This document shows, in pieces, positions 13,346 through 24,993 of a stretch of DNA of 64,000 bases; positions within the stretch are counted from its first letter, which is position 1; each line of letters opens with the position of its first letter. The DNA comes from Prochilodus magdalenae. Its lineage: Eukaryota > Chordata > Actinopteri > Characiformes > Prochilodontidae. Position numbers and translations under genes: made by a program. The notes below the pieces were generated by a model that saw only the letters and a program-made list of their open reading frames with translations, was not told the origin of the DNA and did no database searches. Where the stretch lies: positions 67,501 through 131,500 of the forward strand of contig JAMWET010000826.1 of the NCBI GenBank assembly GCA_024036415.1, in the 5' to 3' direction.

Positions 13346-14589
13346 CCACAAACAAGTCAGTCCCTCCTTTCCTCTTCCTCTCTTCTTACAACAACTTCTT
13401 ACATCTCTTTGCACCCTCATGATCTTCTAATAGCCAGCTGAAGACTCACAGTTAGACGGTGCTATGATGCTGTAAAGCGCTATGCAGTTTAATGCACACT
13501 CCTACCTTCCAGGCCTGGGAGGCAATAACCGAGATACTGTTCTCCCTGCTATTACTCAGAGCACCATTAAAATCAATTGGAGCTAAGAGTGGTTCTCTAC
13601 GGCACTGCTCAATGGAGCAACTTATTTTGGTATCTCTGGATGAAGGCGAAGTAATTTACAGAGGGGGCACAGCTGCATGGACCCCCTAAATAGCTGGATT
13701 ATGTGACTGGCCAGGGTATTTTTATATCCACTCACTACATGGCAGCTGTCTTTCTTCAAATACAGAGCATTACTGCAGCGCTCTGGAAATGAAGATATTA
13801 ACCCAGGCATCCCAACAGCCTACTAAACATGGAGGTGAAATTGCGCTATTTCCAATTATAGAAGGCAAATAAGACTGTGAAAGCGCCCGGCTTACCCAGA
13901 CACGTGGATGCTATGGGTAATTGGCTGAACTCTAATGTGTGCAGTGCAGGAGGTCTCAGTAGCAGGAGCGTGGATGCTCTATAAACACCCCATTGAAGTT
14001 ATAGGTTAGCCTTGTATCTGCAGTGTCGGGGAATTTATTGCAACCTTTGTTGTAGATGGATGATCTCAGATCTTGGAGATTTCGATTTCTCTCTGCAGCA
14101 AGGCTTTCAGCATGTGTATATATATGTGTGTGTGTGTGTGTGTACCAGGGAAACAAAGGCATGTCTATAGTAGTTCTTAATGAAGGCCCCTAGGGCAGGT
14201 CTATAGTATTTCTTAATGAAGGCCCCTAGGGCTGCAGGCTGCTGTAGAATTGACCAACCTTCGGTCAGAGCAGGTCAGGAAAGAGGGATGATCTGCCTGC
14301 AGAGCTGATGAATTAAGCAGGTGTCTGATGAACTGGCTATGGATTTCATGGGAGGAATGTGAAAGTGCATTCTCCGAACGTCCAGTTAACGTTGTGGTCT
14401 ATGCACAGCTGCAAAGGCTGCCTTCAGCTATATTACTAATGCAGAGCTACTCAGTAACAACAAAGGAGAGAGACAAATAGAGGCAGGAAGCATCAGACAC
14501 AAACAAAACCAATGCTACACACCTAAAAAAGGATGGATCTCCCAGGGTTACACAAGCCTTGTTAGCTTAATGGCTAATAACAGCTAGGA
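13346..14589. other. Intronic sequence with a short (TG)n
   Basis: A short TA/TG microsatellite lies at 14116-14143. A small direct repeat (GTCTATAGTA then TTCTTAATGAAGGCCCCTAG) occurs at about 14164 and 14201. Nothing else recognised. Confidence 0.4.
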
Positions 14590-14872
14590 TTGGATTTGGC
14601 ATTGAGTGAACACGTTTGTAGATGCGGGCCATATCAATGCTCAGACACTCTTGGATGAAGGAATTGCGCAGTTGGGCCAGATTTGGTGGATGCCTTCCCT
14701 GTAGGTTGGGATTTTAGCCACTGCTGGTAGACCATATGCTTCCACACACAAGCAGATTCAGCTACGTCCTTCTCACTATGGACTTCACTCCTTTTAGCCA
14801 ATCATTAACATCTGCTTTGGAGCCATTTGCCACATACGGAAGGAGACATTCCATGCACTGTAGCACCTCTAC
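14590..14872 (-). mobile_element. Tc1-related remnant, family B, inverted copy
   Basis: Reads on the minus strand like 12960-13300, including the segment for SVKEVAESAG (diverged) and the CGCAGTTGGGCCAGATTTGG stretch. Confidence 0.6.
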
Positions 14873-15015
14873 CTAAAAATATAGAATGGAGTTCACACTG
14901 TAACAGCTAATGCCCATCTGCTGGTGTGGGTTTTCGTCCTTTTCACTGATGCACACCAAAGTGACTAGAAAGGTAATAGTGCCCCCTACTGATCAGTCAT
15001 AATGCAGACAAGTTT

Positions 15016-15222
15016 GGAAATGGGTGGCACAGTGGGTGGCACAGTGGGTGCCACTGTTGCTGCATAGCAAGAAGGGTCTTGCATGTTCCCCCTGTGTGCT
15101 TGTTGGTTTCCTCTGGGTGCATAGGTGTGAATGTAAATGTGTTTGCCCAGTGAGTGATGGCAGAGGCTCCAGCGACCCCCTGTGACCCGGAGGGATAAAG
15201 AGGTTTAGAAGATGAGTGAGTG
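15016..15222 (+). repeat. Degenerate copy of the common fish GGTGGCACAGTGG repeat
   Basis: Contains GGTGGCACAGTGGGTG, GCATGTTCCCCCTGTGTG, GGTTTCCTCTGGGTGC and CCCGGAGGGATAAAG in the order found in a very common dispersed teleost repeat. A short inverted piece lies at 61400-61478. I cannot assign it safely to a class. Confidence 0.55.
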
Positions 15223-15624
15223 ACAATTTTTTGAATTAAGAATATGGAAATTAATTGAGGAACTGTGAATCAGTGAGTGTGAGAGAAAGAGGTTGAGGAC
15301 CAGCGTCATCTCAGACCTCATCACTCCAATGTGATTCACCAGGATGGAACATGCACAGCTTGTACTTGGAATATGTTCCTTCTTCCCCCCAAACAGCGAG
15401 CAAATTATATCTAGACGTCCTCTAAACTCTCCCAGATCGGCTTGTGATGCACATGAGCGCTGGTGTGATAAAGCACACTGGGGCAGCTTCATCGCCCTGT
15501 GAGGGCATTTCTAGAGTCAGTGCAGTGTGGGCCAGCCTCTTTCCTCTGTCAAAGCAAAACGAGCATTATGTCTTTTCCCAAAGCTGCACGATCGGCATTT
15601 CAGCTTATCATGATGTTGGCAGGG
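15223..15624. other. Intronic sequence, nothing recognised
   Basis: Leads into the (GA)n tract. The long minus-strand ORFs that start in the tract run into this stretch but carry no domain here. Confidence 0.3.
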
Positions 15625-15872
15625 ACACAGAGAGAGAGAGAGAGACAAAGTGAGAGAGAGCGTGACAGCGGGAGAGACAGAAAGCGTGATAGGGAAAGCA
15701 AGAGACAGAGAGTGTGAGAGAGAGCGAAAGAGAGAGAGAAAGAAAGAACGAGTGAAAGAGAGGGAGAGGGAGATAGAGAGAAAGAGTGAGAGAGGGAGAG
15801 CAAGAGAGAGAGAGAGAGAGAGAGAGAGAGCAAGAGAGAGAGAGAGAGAGAGAGAGGGAAAGAGGGAGAGGA

Positions 15873-15903
<31 letters not shown>

Positions 15904-15968
15904 AAGAGAGATAGAGAGAGAGAGAGATAGAGAGAGAGAGCAAGAGAGAGAGGGAGAGGAAGAGAGAT

Positions 15969-16002
<34 letters not shown>

Positions 16003-16494
16003 GGCAAGAGAGAGAGAGAGAGGGAGAGGAAGAAAGAGAAAGAGTAAGAGAGACAGAAAGCAAGACAGAGCGAGCAAGAGAGGGAGAGAGAAAGAGAGAA
16101 AGACCAATAGAGAGGCAGCAAGAGAGCAAGAAAGAGAAAGAGGGAGTGTGAGAGAGAAAGACAAAGAGAAGACAGAGAAAGAGAGAGTGAGAGGGGGAGA
16201 CAGAGAGAAGGGGAGCGTGAGAGAGATAGAGAAAGAAGGAAAAAGTGAGAGAGAGACTGAGAGGGAGAGAGTGAGAGAGAGAGAAAGATAGAGACAGGAA
16301 GAGAGCAAGATGGAGAGAGTAAGAAAAAAAAGTGAGAGAAAGTGAGAAAGAAAGAGAGAAAAACAGAGAGAGGCAGAGTGAGTGAAAAGAAGAGAGAGAA
16401 AGAATGGGAGACAGAAGAGAGGGAGAAAACGAGAAAAGAGAGAAAGGAAGACCATCACAGAGATATATATATAGATAGAGAGAGTGAGAGAGTA

Positions 16495-16525
<31 letters not shown>

Positions 16526-16615
16526 TAGATAGATAGAGGGAGAGTGCAAGATAGATAAAGAGAAAGAGAATGAGAGAGAGAGAGAGAAAGAGAGGGAGAG
16601 AGAGAGAGAGAGAGT

Positions 16616-16679
<64 letters not shown>

Positions 16680-16681
16680 GT

Positions 16682-16722
<41 letters not shown>

Positions 16723-16735
16723 GCAGGGGAAAAGA
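15625..16735. repeat. 1.1-kb (GA)n low-complexity tract
   Basis: Almost purely purine on the plus strand, with GAGA interrupted by AAAG, GAGC and GATAGA. Pure runs are longest near 16620-16710. In the kcnk2 transcript (minus strand) this would be a CU-rich stretch. Long Ser/Leu-rich ORFs on the minus strand (up to 416 codons) are artefacts. Confidence 0.95.
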
Positions 16736-17293
16736 GAAACCATGTCCATAAATGTTTTAAATGGCACAGGAGAGGAATTTCAGATGTGGTTGTCATGGAA
16801 ACATAGTACACATTTCCCAGGTCACCCTGTGGACCGGCCGTACTGAAATGGATTCATTTCACTTCCACACTGAGCTGTTTCAGATGTTTGTCCTTGGCTC
16901 ACGAACAGCTCACCACACAGTACGTCCATACAGGGCGAGACAATAACACACCGTACACGCAGTATGACTGGCGAACAATGTCGCAGGTAGAGGCGGTAGA
17001 ATCAGAATCAGGTTTACTGGCCAAGTATGTTGACCCTCTATTAGTCCACCCGGTAATGCCCGGCCTGTTAACTGTCCTCTAGCACTTCATTGGTCAGTGT
17101 CAGTCCGCAGGGTCACTTTTGCCTGGCTTTGGGTAACAGTGATTCTGATGCATGTGAAAGTAAAAACCCCAACAGCACCTCCACCCAAATACTATCCAGA
17201 TAGCAGCGGCCCTGTGGTCTGGAGCTAGGTATGAATGCGTGCAGCAACAGACTGAATACAGTGTGTAACTGTACACACATATACATGTATGGG
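16736..17293. other. Intronic sequence with a short dispersed-repeat piece
   Basis: AGAATCAGAATCAGGTTTAC at about 17000 is a common teleost repeat word. No exon recognised. Confidence 0.35.
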
Positions 17294-17557
17294 ATATACA
17301 CTCATCATCACAAGAACAGCTGCACCCAGAAGGTGTGGGACTGCAGGTGTGTTGGGAAGGAAGATAAAGGTGACCAGGATCAATAACTGATGATACATTT
17401 AGACTGATATGATCAATATTTATTGAGCTACACATACAGAAGTAGTGTCTCGCAGAACTGCAAAATTCTAGACGTCTCAGTATGGAGGTGTAGAGGTTCC
17501 TAGTGGTGTCCTATGGGTGAAGGTCTGGCCAAGCTGACATTGATGATGAGTGTATAT
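17294..17557. mobile_element. Short Tc1-family-A MITE with perfect 17-bp inverted ends
   Basis: The ends ATATACACTCATCATCA (17294-17310) and its exact reverse complement (17541-17557) flank about 230 bp. The interior has the CAGCTGCACCCAGAAGG and GTGACCAGGATCAATAACTG blocks of family A but almost no transposase sequence. It lies about 420 bp downstream of kcnk2 exon 4, in intron 4. Confidence 0.85.
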
Positions 17558-17977
17558 TAGGCAGATGGAACTCATAACTGACCAGGTTATTACAAAGGAT
17601 GGCAGCTGTAGATGTTTCTAATAAAGCGGCCAATGACTAGATGTACAAACTAGCTATTTCCAATATTTTGGCCAGTTAATGGAGACACACGGCAGATGCT
17701 GAGTGGAGGGTTATAGTGTAATTCAGTGAACTCTAGTTTTATTTTTAGCTCATGTTCTTATTTTTATCATGTTTATGGTATTACTTGACCTCACCACAAA
17801 GAAACCAATCCAAACCTGACTACTTCAAACCTGGGAATGTAATTAGTTATATAATTAATAAATTCTGATACTACATTTTATCAAAACAAATTCAGATTCG
17901 TTGGGATACTGCATGCAGACATAAAGCACTTCAGCTCCGTTAGCCTGTGGGGAGTTATGAAGCTTTGCGACACTCAC
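17558..17977. other. Intron 4 sequence next to the exon 4 donor
   Basis: AT-rich at 17740-17880. No tandem repeat or transposon seen. Confidence 0.4.
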
Positions 17978-18138
17978 CACAATCATTTTCTCCACTTTGG
18001 CGATGCCTTTGCCGAATATGGTCCCCAGCTGGTCGCCCACTCCGGCCAGCAGGAAGCCGAACAAGGGGATTCCCAGCAGAGCATAGACGATACAGAATAT
18101 CCGGCCCCCTTCTGTATGTGGTGAGATATTTCCAAATC
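17978..18138 (-). CDS. kcnk2: kcnk2 (TREK-1 K2P channel) coding exon 4: end of pore loop 1 and TM2
   Basis: Read on the minus strand, this exon encodes residues 144-197 of the assembled protein, starting [15 protein letters not shown] and ending [12 protein letters not shown]. It supplies the GFG of the first selectivity filter, then TM2 and the [11 protein letters not shown] segment that leads into the intracellular linker of TREK channels. The acceptor is a pyrimidine-rich CTCCTCCAG before GATTTGG, and the donor is GTG followed by GTGAGT. The 161 nt are 2 + 53 codons, so the split glycine codon (G/GA) joins exon 3 exactly. TREK-1 carries K+ leak current at the plasma membrane and is gated by stretch, lipids, heat and pH (family knowledge). 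The VEK after GIAK recalls TREK-2, but the N-terminal exon is clearly TREK-1. The next exon (pore 2, TM3-4) was not recognised to the left. Confidence 0.95.
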
Positions 18139-18224
18139 CTGGAGGAGGAAAGGAGATGCTGAGACTGAGGACACTGAAAAGCCAGCCCTAAATTTATACT
18201 GTACTGTTATTCAGTAACTACTAT

Positions 18225-18480
18225 AAATAACTCAGAATCTACCTGAACTGTTTAGTAACTGCTGTCAGGTACCACAATAAACTATTCAGGTCCTACTATT
18301 CAGGTACTACTATAAACTATTCAGGTACTACTATAAACTATTCAGGTACTACTATAAACTATTCAGGTACTACTGTAAACTATTCAGGTACTACTGTAAA
18401 CTTTTCTGGTACTACTATGAACTATTCAGATACTACTTTTTTTCAGGTACTACTATAAAGGTACTATTCAGGTACTACTA
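18225..18480. repeat. 21-bp minisatellite, unit ACTATTCAGGTACTACTATAA
   Basis: About ten units, the centre (18290-18420) being nearly identical. The unit resembles the 21-bp repeat that follows at 18640 (TATTCAGGTACTA against GATTCAGTATCTA). Confidence 0.9.
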
Positions 18481-18519
18481 TACATTTATCAATAAATAAT
18501 TAAAAAGTGGCTGGAGACG

Positions 18520-18632
18520 GGAGACATGTGGGAGACGGAGGTTCGAATACCAGTCAAGGGTTGCAAATGCTGAGCTACACTAATAAGAGTCAGGCAAGAC
18601 TCCTAACACGGCACTGGCCTACTTGTAAAAAC
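18520..18632 (+). mobile_element. Partial tRNA-derived SINE between two minisatellite arrays
   Basis: Contains GGGAGACGGAGGTTCGAATAC (box B region) and CTACACTAATAAGAGTC, matching the SINE at 11771-11981. The 5' head and the 3' tail are missing. Confidence 0.65.
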
Positions 18633-19435
18633 AAATGATTCAGTATCTACTATAAATGATTCAGTATCTACTATAAATGATTCAGTATTTACTATAAATG
18701 ATTCACTAACTGCTATAAATGATTGAGTGTCTACTATAAATGATTCAGTATCTACTATAAATGATTCAGTATTTACTATGAATGATTCACTAACTGCTAT
18801 AAATGATTCAGTATCTACTATAAATGATTCCGTATTTACTTTAAATGATTCAGTATCTACTATAAATGTTTCAGAATCGACTGTAAATGATTCAGTATCT
18901 ACTGTAAATGATTCACTAACTGCTATAAATGATTGAGTGTCTACTATAAATGATTCAGTATCTACTGTAAATGATTCAGTATCTATTGTAAATGGTTCAC
19001 TAACTGCTATAAATGATTCAGTAACTACTATAAATGTTTCAGTATCTAGTATATATGATTCAGTATTTACTGTAAACGATTCAGTATCTACTTTAAATGA
19101 TTCAGTATCGACTGTAAATGATTCAGTAACTGCTATAAATGATTCAGTATCTACTATAAATGATTTAGTATCTACTGTAAATGGTTCACTAACTGCTATG
19201 AACAATTCAGTATCTACTAAATTGTTTTTCAGTAATTACTACAATGGACTACTATAAACTATTCACAACCTACTAGTGACGAGTATATCTTTTTAATTAG
19301 TAATTTATAATTTATCTACAAACTACTATTTAGTATCTACCACAATGATTCAGTATCTACTATAAATTATTCAGTATCTACTAACTCAGTTATTCAGTAT
19401 GCACTAAAAATAATTTAGTAACTACTATGAATTAC
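18633..19435. repeat. 21-bp minisatellite, unit ATGATTCAGTATCTACTATAA
   Basis: About 28 clear units up to 19200 and decayed ones to 19435. As 21 is a multiple of 3, long frames stay open on both strands (200 codons of SFIVDTE-type heptads on the minus strand). Units vary as TATCTACTATAA, TAACTGCTATAA and TATTTACTATGA. Confidence 0.92.
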
Positions 19436-20034
19436 AATGACATTATTCATGCTCAGGTTTAGGTCATGATAACAGATTTCCTCACAGCAGGTGTTTCTTT
19501 AATGTGCTAGTCTCAATGAACTGCGACTGAGAAATCATTTCCACCGAACAGCACCATGTGTTTATTACTGGCAGCGTAATTGTGACTCCTAAGGGTTGAC
19601 AGGTTAAGTGTGCTGTATAGTCATAACTATGAGTTATGTAAGCGAGGAAAGCTCAGATTAGCCATGGCCATCGCATCCCTGCAGCTCAACGTCAAACATC
19701 TCAAGCACACAAAATAAAAACCAGACCTGTTTAAATGCATGTATGGGTTTTATGGTGCGTGAGAGCGCTCTGTTGCAGTGGAACCTGGCTCTCTCAGAAC
19801 GGAGTAAGCTCAAGGGGCTACAGTTGACTCACACACTCCTGATACGCTCTTTAACTCCTGCTCCACAGCTCCAGGCTCCAGCTACGTGCATCTTCCAAAA
19901 ACTGATGCACACAAATAAACGGGACCTACAGAAACATAACTGCAAATAAAAAGCTGGAGATGGAAATTTTACATGTTTAGGGGGTAGTAACTTCAGGCTC
20001 CTGCAGATGGCGCTGCTGCATGAGGATGATGGGG
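19436..20034. other. Intron 3 sequence, nothing recognised
   Basis: Short ORFs on both strands have no known domain. Confidence 0.3.
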
Positions 20035-20450
20035 ATTTGAATACCTGCGGGGTGTGAGTGACGGGATCCATAGATTGGGAAGAGGTGCTACAGTGCAGGG
20101 AATGTCTCGTTCCGTGTGTGGTAAATGGCTCCAGAGCAGATGTTAATGATTGGCTAAAAGGAGTGACTGCATGTGGGCGTGGCCAAAGACCATAGAGTGA
20201 AGGAAGTAGCTGAATCTGCAGGTGTATGGAAGCGTATGGTCATAGGGTCCGGGACCTTTCCTTATCACCCTAAGAACACCATTCCCACAAGTGAAGCATG
20301 GTGGTGGCAGCATCTTGCTGTTGTGATGCTTTCATTAACAGGGACTGAACAACCGGTCAGGATTAAAGGAAAGAGGGATGGCAGCCATTACAGTACAGGC
20401 CCATTCTTAAGGAAAACCTGTTTCAGTCTGCCAAAGATTTGAGACTAGGG
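20035..20450 (+). mobile_element. Chimeric Tc1 remnant: family B N-terminal part joined to another Tc1 C-terminal part
   Basis: 20035-20250 matches family B (MSRS region, then HRVKEVAESAGVWKRMV). From about 20265 the sequence switches to a classic fish Tc1 transposase segment: KHGGGSILL-type codons (AAGCATGGTGGTGGCAGCAT), then GLVRIKGK-like and ENLFQSAKDLRLG. The 213-bp array follows directly. The frame is broken and inactive. Confidence 0.7.
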
Positions 20451-22980
20451 TGGAGCATCACCCTAAACATGGTGCTAAAGCTACACTGGAGTAGTTGCAA
20501 GGGAAACAACTTGAAGCTCTTGGGAATGTTCTAGTGAAAATCCAGACCTCGATCCAACTGAGAATGTGTAGCATATCTTGGGAATTCTGCCCAGCAACAC
20601 AAACCATCTAACTTGAAGGAGCTGGACGAGTTTCACCTTAAAGATCGAGGATCACCTTCCAGTAGGACAATGATCCTAAACATGGTGCTAAAGCTACACT
20701 GGAGTAGTTGCAAAGGAAACAACTTGAAGCTCTTGGGAATGTTCTAGTGAAAATCCAGACCTCAATCCAACTGGGAATGTGTAGCATATCTTGGGAATTC
20801 TGCTCAGCAACACAAACCATCTAACTTGAAGGAGCTGGACGAGTTTCACCTTAAAGATCGAGGATTACCTTCCAGTAGGACAATGATCCTAAACATGGTG
20901 CTAAAGCTACTCTGGAGTAGTTGCAAGGGAAACAACTTGAAGGTCTTGGGAATGTTCTAGTAAAAATCCAGACCTCAATCCAACTGGGAATGTGTAGCAT
21001 ATCTTGGGAATTCTGCCCAGCAACACAAACCATCTAACTTGAAGGAGCTGGACGAGTTTCACCTTAAAGATCGAGGATCACCTTCCAGTAGGACAATGAT
21101 CCTAAACATGGTGCTAAAGCTACACTGGAGTAGTTGCAAAGGAAACAACTTGAAGCTCTTGGGAATGTTCTAGTAAAAATCCAGACCTCAATCCAACTGG
21201 GAATGTGTAGCATATCTTGGGAATTCTGCTCAGCAACACAAACCATCTAACTTGAAGGAGCTGGACGAGTTTCACCTTAAAGATCGAGGATCACCTTCCA
21301 GTAGGACAATGATCCTAAACATGGTGCTAAAGCTACTCTGGAGTAGTTTCAAGGGAAACAACTTGAAGGTCTTGGGAATGTTCTAGTAAAAATCCAGACC
21401 TCAATCCAACTGGGAATGTGTGGCATATCTTGGGAATTCTGCCCAGCAACACAAACCTTCTAACTTGAAGGAGCTGGACGAGTTTCACCTTAAAGATCGA
21501 GGATCACCTTCCAGTAGGTCAATGATCCTAAACATGGTGCTAAAGCTACTCTGGAGTAGTTTCAAGGGAAACAACTTGAAGGTCTTGGGAATGTTCTAGT
21601 AAAAATCCAGACCTCAATCCAACTGAGAATGTGTGGCATGTCTTAGGAATTTCATACAGCAATACAAACCATCTAACTTGAAGGAGCTGGACGAGTTTCA
21701 CCTTAAAGGTCGAGGATCACCTTCCAGTAGGACAATGATCCTAAACATGGTGCTAAAGCTACACTGGAGTAGTTTCAAGGGAAACAGCTTGAAGCTCTTG
21801 GGAATGTTCTAGTGAAAATCCAGACCTCAATCCAACTGGGAATGTGTGGCATATCTTGGGAATTCTGCCCAGCAACACAAACCTTCTAACTTGAAGGAGC
21901 TGGACGAGTTTCACCTTAAAGATCGAGGATCACCTTCCAGTAGGTCAATGATCCTAAACATGGTGCTAAAGCTACTCTGGAGTAGTTTCAAGGGAAACAA
22001 CTTGAAGGTCTTGGGAATGTTCTAGTAAAAATCCAGACCTCAATCCAACTGAGAATGTGTAGCATATCTTGGGAATTCTGCCCAGCAACACAAACCATCT
22101 GACTTGAAGGAGCTGGACGAGTTTCACCCTAAAGATCGAGGATCACCTTCCAGTAGGACAATGATCCTAAACATGGTGCTAAAGCTACACTGGAGTAGTT
22201 GCAAGGGAAACAACTTGAAGCTCTTGGGAATGTTCTAGTGAAAATCCAGACCTCAATCCAACTGGGAATGTGTAGCATATCTTGGGAATTCTGCCCAGCA
22301 ACACAAACCTTCTAACTTGAAGGAGCTGGACGAGTTTCACCTTAAAGATCGAGGATCACCTTTCAGTAGGACAATGATCCTAAACATGGTACTAAAGCTA
22401 CACTGGAGTAGTTTCAAGGGAAACAGCTTAAAGCTCTTGGGAACGTTCTAGTAAAATCCAGACCTCGATTCAACTGAGAATGTGTAGCATATCTTGGGAA
22501 TTCTGCCCAGCAACACAAACCATCTAACTTGAAGGATCTGGACGAGTTTCACCTTAAAGATCGAGGCTCACCTTCCAGTAGGACAATGATCCTAAACATG
22601 GTGCTAAAGCTACTCTGGAGTAGTTGCAAGGGAAACAGCTTGAAGGTCTTGGGAATGTTCTAGTGAAAATCCAGGCCTCCATCCAACTACGAATGTGTGG
22701 CATGTCTTAGGAATTTCATACAGCAATACAAACCATCTAACTTGAAGGAGCTGGACGAGTTTCACCTTAAAGATCGAGGATCACCTTCCAGTAGGACAAT
22801 GATCCTAAACATGGTGCTAAAGCTACACTGGAGTAGTTTCAAGGGAAACAGCTTGAAGGTCTTGGGAATGTTCTAGTGCAAATCCAGACCTTCATCCAAC
22901 TGAGAATGTGTGGCATATCTTAGGAATTCCGTACAACAAAACAAACCTCGAAGGAGCTGGACGAGTTTAGCCTTGAACAA
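20451..22980 (+). repeat. 213-bp satellite made from a Tc1 transposase 3' segment, about 11 copies
   Basis: The word CTTCCAGTAGGACAATGATC recurs every 213 bp from about 20656 to 22786. Each unit decodes, with frame breaks, as the end of a Tc1 transposase: QDNDPKHGAKATLE, then a CCAGACCTCAATCCAACTG segment (the SPDLNPIE catalytic region) and SNLKELDEF. The last unit continues at 22945-23040 into the natural C-terminus and beyond, so the array sits inside one element copy. Variant units (GCATGTCTTAGGAATTTCAT) recur about five units apart. Confidence 0.92.
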
Positions 22981-23675
22981 TGGGCAGACATCACATTGGC
23001 TAGATGTGCTAAGCTAATAGCCACATACCCCAGGAACCCTCAGCTGTAACGTTTTCTGGGTTTGATTATTGTTTGAGTCACAATTAAAATGAATTTGCGC
23101 TCATATGTCTGTACAGTGTTTACAGAGCAGCTTCTGAGCAGGTGTTTATGTGATCTTGTTGTTCAGGTGAGGCCAATCATTCTTAGGGCCATTTCTGGCT
23201 GTTGTGTTTGCACACTGAGGAATTTGAGTCCAGCATTTAACACATCCATCAAGAGAAACACCCACGGCATCCAGGAAGCAGTTGGGCGTTAGGTGCCTTG
23301 CTAAAGGGCACTTCCGTCATTGCTGTTTGTTCAGGAAATTTACCAGCGACCCTTTGGTCACAAGGCTGTTTCCCCAACCTTCAGACCGTGACTACCCAAC
23401 TGTTCCAGCTGACAGTTACAACAGCAGCCTTTCTCTTTCTCTTCGTCACGTACCGCAACACAATCCATCTAACTTGAAGGAGCTGGAAGACTTACGTCTT
23501 GAAGATTGAGGATCACCTTCCAGGGGGACAGTGGACCTGAACATGGTGCTAAAGCTAGAATGGGGTGGTTTAAAGGAAAACATGTCCAAGTTAAAGTCCA
23601 GATCTTAATCCATTGAGGTCAGGAAGCAGTTAGGGTTAAGGTGTCCTGCAAAAAGACACTTCAGTCACGACTATA
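22981..23675 (+). mobile_element. 3' flank of the Tc1 element and a diverged extra unit
   Basis: 22945-23045 continues the transposase C-terminus. A diverged 213-bp-type unit lies at 23460-23610 (CATCTAACTTGAAGGAGCTG, GAGGATCACCTTCCAG, ACATGGTGCTAAAGCTAGAA). The stretch 23050-23455 between them is unrecognised. Confidence 0.6.
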
Positions 23676-23679
23676 TACA

Positions 23680-23935
23680 TATCGTCAGCGTCCAAAGAAA
23701 AACAGGTATCTCCAAAATAGCAACTTTACAGGAGAGGCCAAAAACCTCATTTAATTTGAATGGAAGTCAATGGAACCAGACGTCCTTCCAAGCAGTTTCG
23801 GGCCCTTTCTGTTGGTCCATTCTTTATGAAATCTCTACACAGTGTACATAGCAGCTCATATGGCCCAATGAGCCATAAAAGTAAAAATCAAGAAAAATGG
23901 AGAATTTTTTTTTTTTTTTTTTGGACAGCGATGAA
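23680..23935. mobile_element. MITE-like element, family C
   Basis: About 250 bp starting near TCGTCAGCGTCCAAAGAAAAAC then AGGTATCTCC and ending GGACAGCGATGA. The interior (ATGGAAGTCAATGGAACCAG, TTCTTTATGAAATCTC) is the reverse complement of the copy at 60725-60985. A T18 run lies at 23907-23924. Confidence 0.7.
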
Positions 23936-24415
23936 ATAATAACGTGCCAGCTGACAGTTGCCTTCCTCAGCAGCCTTCCTCTTTACCTTCATGTTTTGTA
24001 ATGTGCATCCGGCAGCACTATGTCCACCTATTGGTCAGCTTCATAGAACAACACACGTCAAACTGGTGTTGTCTGATCCTGGCATGAAATGATGTATACT
24101 GTGGATATGCAATAGTGCCGCTACGGGCACTGCCCTAGCCCACTTGTTTGGACGTGTCCAGGCTTTTGGTGATGCATTAAAACATGATTTAGCCGCATGT
24201 AGTACTGTTTTTTCCTGCACAGTGACCTTTAAATACCGTAAAAGCCTTGCCCTTGGGCTGTCCCCTAGAGTCCAGCAGGAGACGCCCAGAAGCCGCTCTG
24301 CTCAGAGTGACCTCCAGTGCCCTGAAAGCGAGTGCTGTACTAGCACAGTTTTTCATCCATCTGTGTCAAAACACATTACCGCAGAAGTCACCACGGTATA
24401 GATCTATTCATTTAC
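23936..24415. other. Intron 3 sequence, nothing recognised
   Basis: Short overlapping ORFs, no recognisable domain. Confidence 0.3.
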
Positions 24416-24640
24416 AGGCAGCGAGAGAGAGAGAGAGGGAGGGAGAGGGGGTGGAGAGAGAACGAGAGAGAGAAAAAGCATAAGAGTGTAAGTGCGTGAC
24501 AAAGAAAGACAGGCGAAGGAAATACAAGAGGGTGAGAATGGAGGGTAGGAAAAGAGCGGCTAATAGAGGAGAAGGCAAGGAGGAAAATAAAGGAAATGGG
24601 CGGCCGAGAGAGGAGAGAAAAAAGATGTCCATGTGTGACA
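24416..24640. repeat. Short (GA)n purine-rich tract
   Basis: GAGAGA and GGAG-rich on the plus strand, with decayed ends. Confidence 0.75.
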
Positions 24641-24819
24641 TGTCAGGGATAATAGCTCGGGAGAAGCCACAGCGGAGAGCTGAAACGAGGCCCTGAACGA
24701 GAGGCGGCTCTTTAAAGGCCTGTGTGACTCTCCACTGAGGTCAGACCGCAGCTGCCCGGACTACCGGAGTGGATGCCCAAAGCCTCCAGCGTCCAGGTGA
24801 GCAATGATGAGTATGGCTG

Positions 24820-24960
24820 AGCCCACAGAGCAGGTATTATGTGGGTGGTGGGTCTTTCTCAGCACTGCAGTGACACTGACATGGTGCTGGATTTACAGTC
24901 TTTACCATGGTGGGGATGGAAACCAGGGGTCTACATGCCTACCAGGGGTCCCCCATACAA
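24820..24960. repeat. Piece of a dispersed fish repeat also seen at 47030-47560
   Basis: Contains GAGCAGGTATTATGTGGGTG, then TCAGCACTGCAGTGACACTG and ACATGGTG. The inverted equivalents are at 47370-47430. I recognise the pattern as an abundant ostariophysan repeat, from memory only. Confidence 0.5.
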
Positions 24961-24993
24961 ACACAGCCATTGTCTATACTACCAAGCAGCACA

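Noticed and set aside
15517..16767. 416-codon Ser/Leu-rich ORF, and similar ones at 26504, 33778 and 45754
   Set aside because: Products of (CT)n/(GA)n tracts on one strand. Such tracts give Ser-Leu or Arg-Glu frames without stops.
18603..19257. 200-codon heptad-repeat ORF resembling a coiled coil
   Set aside because: A 21-bp repeat gives a seven-residue period on both strands. The residues (SFIVDTE) do not have the hydrophobic pattern of a coiled coil.
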